From positions 1 to 6,363 of the forward strand of contig JAITIH010000262.1 of the NCBI GenBank assembly GCA_031279525.1: a stretch of DNA of 6,363 nt, read 5' to 3'. The stretch comes from Deltaproteobacteria bacterium. Lineage in GTDB: Bacteria; Desulfobacterota; Desulfarculia; Adiutricales; Adiutricaceae. This document shows, piece by piece, positions 1 to 4,637 of the stretch (its first letter is position 1; every line of letters begins with the position of its first letter). The position numbers and the translations under genes were made by a program. The notes below the pieces were generated by a model that ran no database searches, had not been told where the DNA came from, and was given only the letters and a program-made list of their open reading frames with translations.

Positions 1-282
1 AGAAATGAACGAAAGATGTGATTATTTCCAGGGTTTTGAAAAAGGAGGGTTGAACGTGCTCGGCCTTTCAAATTTCAGGAAGATATGGCCGCTGCACGAT
101 AGATAAAGAGCAACACCTGATCACCCAAATTCAATACGAACTCAGAAATATGTGGACGAGATCACAGTGCGACCAGATTGCAAGAGGCAGACAAAAACCG
201 GGGAGAAGGACGCCATTTTCATCAGAGGGTGATTAGTCAATTTTGTTTTTCTCGGCCTCGTGGTCGTCGGCGAGAGCCTCAG

Positions 283-307
283 ACCTAGTTGTCTCAATTA
301 TTGAGTT
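283..307. repeat. 25-base repeat with palindromic core, copy 1
   Basis: The core CTCAATTATTGAG (293-305) is a 13-base palindrome: 6-base arms around one central base. The 25 bases match 361-385 at 23 positions, the two differences lying left of the core. The copies start 78 bases apart, a multiple of three. It could be a protein-binding site or a small duplication; nothing in the sequence decides. Confidence 0.7.
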
Positions 308-360
308 TGCCGGACAAACGAGGAAATCGCAGCTCAGAATTATATCTCTGAACCCGAGTT

Positions 361-385
361 ACCTGGTTATCTCAATTATTGAGTT
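361..385. repeat. 25-base repeat with palindromic core, copy 2
   Basis: This is the second copy of the repeat at 283-307, with the identical CTCAATTATTGAG core at 371-383. It lies about 235 bases upstream of the ATG at 620, so it could be part of a promoter region for that ORF. That is only inference from position. Confidence 0.7.
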
Positions 386-619
386 CCAAGGTCGATCTTG
401 GAAACATTCCCGTGTCACAGAGCGACAACCAAACCGAGAAAACGATCGAAATCAGAACCACTGGAGCCATTCAAGTGCGCCACTGGATTGCAAGGCTTCT
501 TCGGAGTCCAGGTCTCTTCTTCGAGCGAGATGGAGAGCCAATTTGAGTTTGGCATTTTCGGCGCGTACACTCATTCTTCCTGTCCTTAACGTCACTGACA
601 TGTGACACGAACCCCGCCG

Positions 620-1372
620 ATGCGCGTCAACTACACGGCGCCGACTGCTCCGCACAACCGCTCAAAATTGCTCAGCCGAAGCGTTTCTGAGTCCAGTAAC
701 GACGCTGTGGGCTCTGACCTCCTATGCTCTGGTTTCACGAATTTCGTCGTCCGCATAATGGACGGCGATATCGACGCTGTGCTTGAGTTCCCCGACCTCC
801 TCGAGACGACAGCCGAGCGTCCAATTTCGTGGCTGCTGTCTGTCCGCTTTTTGGACTATCTTTTTCCGTTCATCGATTCGTCCGACCCCGCGATCATCGG
901 CGCCGTGCTCTTCACACTCACCGACCTCGCGCTGGCTGACTCCGGCGAATTCCTCCACGCGCTTTTGTACACGCGGTTTTCGTTCAGGGGCGCCCTTTTC
1001 GTCCTCCCAACTTTCGTGACTTTTTTTGCCACAAAAGACGTTATCGGTGCCGATCGGATCGTTCAGTCGCTCCTGTATCTGATCTCACAGATTGTGATTG
1101 TTTACAAAGAAAAACTGGATGAGTTCGGCGACTTTATCGTCCTCTGCCTGCACGCCGTCTCACCGGAGACGCGCTCTATTGCTTCAGCGGTCGCCGTTTT
1201 CCTCATCCGCAGTTTCCCGCGCTCGGCCTTCGCCGCGTCTGTGATCCAAGAATTGCCATTTGACGGCGACGATCCTGATCTGTCGCATCATTGCTTTAAT
1301 GCAATCATCGCGATGCTTCTCTGCAGTCCTCCGGTCGCGTCATGCTTCGACGTGCGGGACATGGTTCGCTTC
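620..1372 (+). CDS. Hypothetical helical-repeat-like protein, eukaryotic style, 3' end missing
   Basis: I do not recognise a specific family. The frame is open from a stop at 596-598. The first ATG is at 620 (a GTG at 602 is in frame but has no ribosome binding site). About 251 codons follow before the DNA changes to bacterial prfA. The protein is rich in Leu, Phe, Ser, Ala and Asp, with successive amphipathic helix-like blocks such as [20 protein letters not shown] and [19 protein letters not shown]. This spacing recalls ARM/HEAT-type solenoids common in parabasalid and other protist proteomes. No signal peptide or catalytic motif is visible. There is no intron-like interruption, which fits an intron-poor protist. 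The frame runs on to 1603, but beyond about 1372 it is only the antisense of prfA. Assignment as a real gene is moderately sure; function is unknown. Confidence 0.5.
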
Positions 1373-1382
1373 GCCGGTGGGG
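1365..1382. other. Junction between unlike DNAs (probable chimeric join)
   Basis: Read on the minus strand, release factor 1 matches its family up to the Gly codon at 1375-1373 (end of LPTG). It then changes to ten unrelated residues and a stop at 1340. At the same point GGCC frequency changes: about four copies in all of 1-1372, against six in 4741-4800 alone, with dense occurrence resuming from about 1408. The plus-strand ORF from the left enters the antisense of prfA here without a frame break. An assembly chimera is the simplest reading; a true integration cannot be excluded from sequence alone. Confidence 0.75.
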
Positions 1383-2125
1383 AGATGGGTCGCGCGGACG
1401 GCCGAGTCGGTGGTGTTGACCGACTGGCCGCCGGGCCCGGAGGAGCGGTAGACGTCGAATCGGACTTCCTCGGGCTTTATGTCCACGTCCACTTCCTCGG
1501 CCTCGGGCAGCACGGCCACGGTCACGGTGGAGGTGTGGATCCGGCCCTGGGCCTCGGTGGCCGGGACCCTTTGGACTCGGTGAACCCCGCTTTCGTGCTT
1601 TAAGTGGCTGTAAACCCCGTCGCCCTCGACCAGGAAAACGACTTCCTTAAGGCCGCCGGCCTCGGCCAGGCTTTGCGACAAAAGCTCGGTTTTCCAGCCG
1701 CGGCTTTCAGCGTACCTAAGGTACATCCTAAACAGATCGTTGGCGAAGAGGGCCGCCTCCTCGCCGCCGGCCCCGGCCCGGATCTCCACCACGGTGTTTT
1801 TGGCGTCGTTGGGGTCTTTGGGCAGAAGGAGGATTTTTAGCTCTTCTTCCAGGCTCTTTTTGCGCAGCTCCAGATCGGGGATCTCCAAGCTGGCCAGCTC
1901 GCGGATCTCGGGGTTTTGGTCCATGAGCAAAAGCTTAGCGCCCGAGAGGTCTTCCTCGGTTTTGCGATAGCGCCGAAAAACCCCCAATACGCGGCTAAGC
2001 TCGCCGTGGCGGCGGGCCGTGTCCGCGTAAAGTTTTTGGTCCTTAAAGAGGGCTGGATTGTTTAAGTCCTCTTCCAAGGCTATCTGGGTTTTTTCCAGAT
2101 CGGCTATTTCGGTGGGGTCTAACAT
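1373..2125 (-). CDS. prfA: Peptide chain release factor 1 (RF1), C-terminus missing
   Basis: RF1 reads UAA and UAG in the ribosomal A site and triggers hydrolysis of peptidyl-tRNA. The visible 251 residues cover the N-terminal helical domain (about 1-100), the conserved LLPKDP and [13 protein letters not shown] stretch (100-128), and the stop-codon-reading tripeptide PAT at 188-190, which marks RF1 rather than RF2 (SPF). The catalytic GGQ is at 232-234, followed by [17 protein letters not shown]. Normal length is about 355-360 residues, so roughly 105 C-terminal residues are lost at the junction. Ten junk codons (to 1340) follow and are not part of the protein. The ATG at 2125 gives the usual N-terminal length; no clear Shine-Dalgarno is seen. 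It lies 87 bases downstream of rpmE, a common bacterial order, usually followed by prmC. RF1 is essential, so a genuine truncation is unlikely; the family call is secure. Confidence 0.95.
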
Positions 2126-2197
2126 GGCGATGGGCGGGCTCGGTCGGGGACCAAAGGCTATGTCCCAATGGCCCGGGGAGCCCCTTATGGAGGGGGC

Positions 2198-2212
2198 GGC
2201 CCAGGCTGGGCC
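2198..2212. repeat. GGCCCAG/CTGGGCC palindrome just after the rpmE stop
   Basis: Seven-base arms flank a single central base, directly abutting the rpmE stop codon. As RNA it could form only a short hairpin, and no T-run follows on the minus strand, so it is not a standard terminator. rpmE and prfA are therefore likely co-transcribed. It may be chance in such GGCC-rich DNA. Confidence 0.4.
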
Positions 2213-2440
2213 TTACTTCTTTTTTCTGGCCCGGGGCTGGGGGGCTTGGGCGTACTTGCGCTGGAACCGTTCAACGCGGCCAGCCGTGTCGACCAACTTC
2301 TGCTTGCCGGTGAAAAACGGGTGGCAGGCCGAGCAGATTTCCACGCGGATGTTGTCCAGGGTCGAGCCAGTCTGGAACTCCTGGCCGCAGGCGCAGGAGG
2401 CGGTGATTATCTTGTAGGCCGGGTGGATGTCTTTTTTCAT
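2213..2440 (-). CDS. rpmE: 50S ribosomal protein L31, zinc-binding type
   Basis: L31 is a small protein of the large ribosomal subunit that helps bridge the two subunits. The 75-residue product begins [19 protein letters not shown], the standard L31 N-terminus. Four cysteines at 16, 18, 36 and 39 (CAC and CSAC) form the Zn-ribbon of the C+ type that also serves as a zinc store. The [20 protein letters not shown] core is fully typical. A Pro/Arg/Lys tail ends the protein. The ATG at 2440 was chosen over a longer frame starting at 2500 because the family starts at MKKDIHP; a weak GGGGCGA lies just upstream as a possible ribosome binding site. It heads a likely rpmE-prfA operon driven by the promoter at 2518-2547. 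Confidence 0.96.
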   Translation of the reverse strand: MKKDIHPAYKIITASCACGQEFQTGSTLDNIRVEICSACHPFFTGKQKLVDTAGRVERFQRKYAQAPQPRARKKK

Positions 2441-2517
2441 TTCGTCGCCCCGAAAAATATGGGTCTTTTGGGCCCCGAGCAATATAAGTTTTCCCCCCAT
2501 AAGAGGGACAGTCGCGT

Positions 2518-2547
2518 ATTGTAACCAGAAAACCCCCCATTTGTCAA
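2518..2547 (-). promoter_or_regulatory. Sigma70-type promoter of rpmE, with about 70-base leader
   Basis: On the minus strand a perfect -35 TTGACA (2547-2542) and a -10 TACAAT (2523-2518) are separated by 18 bases. A/T-rich DNA upstream of the -35 (2548-2600) could act as an UP element, as expected for a ribosomal protein gene. Transcription should start near 2511, leaving a leader of about 70 bases before the rpmE ATG. The leader has several G-runs and C-runs that could pair. L31 leaders with autoregulatory structures are reported in other bacteria, but I cannot show one here. Confidence 0.75.
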
Positions 2548-2708
2548 GGCCATAATTAGAGAAGAGTTTAAATAAATTGTTTCCTTTTTTTAAAGATTTG
2601 GTATAATCCTCAGATTTTGAAAAATTATAGGTAGAAAAATAAATATAATAATTTCAGGCTGTTAGCTTTTTAACTCCGGAACTTCAGTTTAAGGGAACGG
2701 CCCCCAAA
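2548..2708. other. AT-rich intergenic stretch between fchA and rpmE
   Basis: No gene or RNA gene is visible. The stretch is strikingly A/T-rich compared with the flanking coding DNA. A TATAAT string lies on the plus strand at 2602-2607, but with only a poor -35 (TTGTTT, 19-base spacing) and no plus-strand gene to serve. Another TATAAT on the minus strand (2629-2624) has no recognisable -35. The rpmE-proximal part is the likely upstream region of the rpmE promoter. Confidence 0.5.
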
Positions 2709-2729
2709 GGCTTACTAATAGTAAAGGCC
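2709..2729. repeat. Hairpin TTACT-AAT-AGTAA with GGC/GCC base
   Basis: Arms TTACT (2712-2716) and AGTAA (2720-2724) enclose AAT. GGC (2709-2711) can pair with GCC (2727-2729) across a two-base bulge. It lies about 80 bases downstream of the fchA stop, in intergenic DNA. There is no adequate T-run on either strand, so its role, if any, is unknown. Confidence 0.45.
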
Positions 2730-2759
2730 CTATGGCCTCGGCGCCTCGCCCCTTAAGCG

Positions 2760-2789
2760 GCCAATAGCCGCGAAAGCGCGGCCATTGGC
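2760..2789 (-). terminator. Strong hairpin downstream of fchA (possible 3'-end structure)
   Basis: The outer arms GCCAAT (2760-2765) and ATTGGC (2784-2789) and the inner arms CCGCG (2768-2772) and CGCGG (2777-2781) enclose an AAAG tetraloop, with one 2x2 internal loop. It starts 19 bases after the fchA stop codon. The minus strand shows no T-run after it, so it is not a classical intrinsic terminator. It may instead protect the 3' end of the mRNA or assist factor-dependent termination. Structure is clear; the role is inferred. Confidence 0.55.
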
Positions 2790-2808
2790 GCTAGCGACCG
2801 GCCGGCGG

Positions 2809-3447
2809 TTACCAGCGAGCCCGCATGTGGTGGAGGATGTCGATTTTCAGTTCCTCGGCCTTGACGAAGATGGAGGCCCTTTCGTTTTGGACCTTTTCCA
2901 CGAAGGCCTCGTCTTTCAGGGAAGGCAGGTTAATGTCCACCGAAAGCATGGCCGCGCGGATGGCCGCCTCCAAGACGATGGCCGCGACCCCGCAGTCGCT
3001 GATGGCCCCCTTATTGCCTTTAGGGGCCAATTGGGCGGCCACTTCCAAAAGCTTAAGGCAGGTCCGGCAAACGTTTAAAGGAGCCAGGGTGGCCTGCTGC
3101 CCGGCGGTCTCAAGGACCTTGGCCCGGATGGCTTTCTCGGCGTCGGTGTCTTTGGGCATCTTAAAGGCGCCCATGTACTCGTCGAAGGCCTGGATGTCGC
3201 CTAAGGTCTCGGCTTTTAGTTCCTCTATCCCATCCAAAAAAGCTTTTAGAATAACGTCGTTTTCGGCCTGGAAGTCCTCGTAGCCCTTTTTGCCTTTGGT
3301 GAGGCTGGCCACCATGGCCCCCATGGAGGCCCCCAAGGTGGCCACCACGGCCGAGACGTTGCCGCCGCCTGGCACGTGGGAGTTGGACCCGGCCACTTTC
3401 AAAAACTCGTCGATGGTCATGTCGTAGACCCGCAGATTTTTGGACAT
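2809..3447 (-). CDS. fchA: Methenyltetrahydrofolate cyclohydrolase / formimidoyl-THF cyclodeaminase family (FchA)
   Basis: This 212-residue protein is a complete stand-alone member of the FTCD_C (cyclodeaminase/cyclohydrolase) family. In acetogens FchA interconverts 10-formyl- and 5,10-methenyl-tetrahydrofolate; in histidine degraders relatives deaminate 5-formimino-THF. Family hallmarks are PGGGNVSA at 26-33, the ASLTKGKKGY block around 47-56, DIQAFDEYMGAFKMPK at 84-99, and the C-terminal KGNKGAISDCGVAA and AAMLSVDINL region (143-173). It is all-helical and probably cytosolic. The ATG at 3447 is preceded by a good AGGAG six bases away. It follows folD on the same strand across an 81-base gap holding a strong hairpin. 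With folD beside it and no histidine-degradation gene in view, cyclohydrolase in one-carbon or Wood-Ljungdahl metabolism is the better guess; cyclodeaminase activity remains possible. Confidence 0.88.
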   Translation of the reverse strand: MSKNLRVYDMTIDEFLKVAGSNSHVPGGGNVSAVVATLGASMGAMVASLTKGKKGYEDFQAENDVILKAFLDGIEELKAETLGDIQAFDEYMGAFKMPKDTDAEKAIRAKVLETAGQQATLAPLNVCRTCLKLLEVAAQLAPKGNKGAISDCGVAAIVLEAAIRAAMLSVDINLPSLKDEAFVEKVQNERASIFVKAEELKIDILHHMRARW

Positions 3448-3453
3448 GTCGCG

Positions 3454-3458
3454 CTCCT
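3454..3458 (-). promoter_or_regulatory. fchA ribosome binding site (AGGAG)
   Basis: AGGAG lies six bases before the fchA ATG. Only four bases separate it from the foot of the terminator-like hairpin at 3463-3512. Transcription arrest or RNA folding there could therefore affect fchA expression directly. Confidence 0.8.
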
Positions 3459-3462
3459 ATGC

Positions 3463-3512
3463 GGCCGAAAAAGGGCGACCCTCAGAATGGCGAGAGTCGC
3501 CCTTTTTCGGCC
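3463..3512. terminator. 17-bp perfect inverted repeat, bidirectional terminator or attenuator between folD and fchA
   Basis: The arm GGCCGAAAAAGGGCGAC (3463-3479) is exactly complementary to 3496-3512. The stem can extend by CTC/GAG (3481-3483 with 3492-3494) after one mismatch. On both strands the GC-rich inner stem is followed by TTTTT, the form of a bidirectional intrinsic terminator with the T-run inside the stem foot. It starts 16 bases after the folD stop and ends four bases before the fchA ribosome binding site. There is no room between hairpin and fchA for a separate promoter. Either fchA is transcribed by partial read-through or the element is a processing or attenuation site. Confidence 0.85.
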
Positions 3513-3528
3513 AAAGGTCAATTAAAGG

Positions 3529-4383
3529 TTAGGACAGGCCCTGAAGCCTAACGGCGTCGAGGAGGTTATCCATGATGATGGTGGTGGTCAAGGAGCCGAC
3601 CCCGCCCGGAACCGGGGTGACGAAAGCCACGATCTCGGAGGCTTTGGGGTCCACGTCGCCGGTGATGCCGTCGGCGGTCTGGTTGATGCCCACGTCAATG
3701 ACCACCTGCTTGGAGTTAAGCCAATCGGTCTTGACGAAGCCGGCCTTGCCGATGGCGGCGACCAGGATGTCGGAGTTCTTGATTATGCCCGGGATGTCCT
3801 TGGTCTTGGAGTGGCAGACGGTGACCGTGGCCCCCCGGTTGATTAAAAGGCTGGCCAAAGGCCGGCCGACCGTGTCGCCCCGGCCCAAGACGGCGACGTT
3901 GGCCCCCTCGATGGCCACCCCGGTGCTCTTAATGAGCTCTAAGCAGGACTTTGGCGTGGCTGGGACCAGGGCCAGGCTCTCTTGGCCGCCCAAGAGGTAG
4001 CCGCGGTTGAAAGGATGGACGCCGTCGACGTCTTTTTTGGGGTCGATGCGGTTCATGACCAGTTCCTTGGAGACGCCCTTGGGCAGAGGCAGCTCCACCA
4101 GAATCCCGTGAACTTTAGGGTCTTTGTTCAGCTGGTCGATGAGGGCCGTCAGCTCCTCGGTGGTGACGGAGTCCGGCTTGACCGTCAGCTCGAACTGGAT
4201 GCCCAAGGGCTCGGCCACTTTCTGCTTAGACTGGGCGTAAACCTTTGAGGCTTCGTCGCCGCCGGCTAAGATCACGGCCAGTTTAGGGGTCACGCCTTTG
4301 GCGGCCAAAGCTTTGACTCTTTCCGCCAGTTCCGCGCGCATCGGTTTAGCTACCTCTAGGCCTTTGACAATTTTAGCGGTCAT
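3529..4383 (-). CDS. folD: Methylenetetrahydrofolate dehydrogenase (FolD), cyclohydrolase Gln replaced by Glu
   Basis: FolD oxidises 5,10-methylene-THF to methenyl-THF with NAD(P) and usually also hydrolyses it to 10-formyl-THF, in the cytosol. The 284-residue length is normal. The catalytic Tyr49 and Lys53 (VYAQSK) match E. coli Y50 and K54. GILVELPLP at 93-101 is the folate-site motif. DVDGVHPFN at 118-126 holds the Asp matching E. coli D121. GRGDTVGRP (167-175) is the nucleotide loop, and TPVPGGVGSLT lies near the end. The odd point is Glu97 where most bifunctional FolDs have Gln (E. coli Q98, human Q100), a residue important for cyclohydrolase activity. The usual PGGVGPMT is also PGGVGSLT here. 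The start at 4383 has AAAGGAG 12 bases upstream. It precedes fchA and diverges from the glycosidase gene. The family is certain; the catalytic consequence is inferred. Confidence 0.96.
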   Translation of the reverse strand: MTAKIVKGLEVAKPMRAELAERVKALAAKGVTPKLAVILAGGDEASKVYAQSKQKVAEPLGIQFELTVKPDSVTTEELTALIDQLNKDPKVHGILVELPLPKGVSKELVMNRIDPKKDVDGVHPFNRGYLLGGQESLALVPATPKSCLELIKSTGVAIEGANVAVLGRGDTVGRPLASLLINRGATVTVCHSKTKDIPGIIKNSDILVAAIGKAGFVKTDWLNSKQVVIDVGINQTADGITGDVDPKASEIVAFVTPVPGGVGSLTTTIIMDNLLDAVRLQGLS

Positions 4384-4395
4384 TTTTCGATTAGT

Positions 4396-4402
4396 CTCCT
4401 TT
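4396..4402 (-). promoter_or_regulatory. folD ribosome binding site (AAAGGAG), long spacing
   Basis: A strong Shine-Dalgarno sequence lies 12 bases before the folD ATG, longer than the usual 5-9. No alternative start codon lies closer to it, and the protein begins as FolD proteins do, so the ATG at 4383 is kept. Confidence 0.65.
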
Positions 4403-4637
4403 CCTTATGGTAGGGGATGATAGGCCCTTTTAGGGGAATCCTTGGCCAATGACGATGCGCCAGTTGGCCTCGGGCCGGTTTAATATGATAAAATCTGGGT
4501 TAGAGCGGCAAAATAAAGATAGACTCCCCGACGCGGGGCCATCAATAAGCCCCTAAAGCGACGGGATTCTGGCCTTAGGCGCCAGCCTCGGGCCCAGACA
4601 AAGGCAAACCTGGCTAAAAATTTTCAGTAACCTTACC
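4403..4637. other. Divergent intergenic region between folD and the glycosidase gene
   Basis: Promoters for both divergent genes should lie here, but none is convincing. An A/T-rich patch at 4480-4524 holds TATCAT on the minus strand (4489-4484), with only a weak TTTGCC 16 bases upstream, as a folD candidate. On the plus strand TTGGCC (4464-4469) with TAAAAT (4489-4494, 19-base spacing) is equally weak. Two overlapping hairpins lie at 4526-4553. No RNA gene was recognised. Confidence 0.4.
4526..4553. repeat. Two mutually exclusive short hairpins
   Basis: CCCCG (4526-4530) can pair with CGGGG (4534-4538) around ACG. Alternatively GGGGC (4535-4539) can pair with GCCCC (4549-4553) around nine bases. 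Sharing the GGGG makes the two folds exclusive. They lie 85-112 bases before the glycosidase ATG, where a leader RNA could be. Short GC arms are common by chance in this DNA. Confidence 0.35.

Larger units (their letters stand above)
1..619. other. Left flank, no recognisable gene (probably eukaryotic intergenic DNA)
   Basis: No supportable gene is visible in this stretch. The longest open frame (243-605, plus) would start at TTG, has no ribosome binding site and gives no recognisable protein. The DNA has moderate GC and only about three GGCC tetranucleotides, unlike everything right of about 1373. It holds a pair of near-identical 25-base repeats (283-307 and 361-385). An AAGGAGG-like string at 42-48 leads only to a 16-codon frame. 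I read it as the upstream flank of the ORF at 620, from the same probably protist genome. No tRNA-like T-loop was found. Confidence 0.5.

Noticed and set aside
42..106. Shine-Dalgarno-like AAGGAGG followed by GTG at 56
   Set aside because: The frame stops after 16 codons and the surrounding DNA looks eukaryotic.
571..578. TCATTCTT as a trichomonad-type initiator element
   Set aside because: It resembles the known initiator only partly and lies about 49 bases from the ATG, further than usual; too weak to annotate.
1373..1603. Continuation of the left-hand plus-strand ORF
   Set aside because: It is the exact antisense of conserved prfA codons; the open frame is a by-product of GC-rich antisense DNA, not a fused protein.
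2577..2607. Plus-strand promoter TTGTTT/TATAAT
   Set aside because: The -35 is poor, the spacing is 19, and no plus-strand gene follows before fchA on the other strand.
3572..4000. 142-codon plus-strand open frame within folD
   Set aside because: It is antisense of well-conserved FolD motifs and has the composition of a shadow frame.
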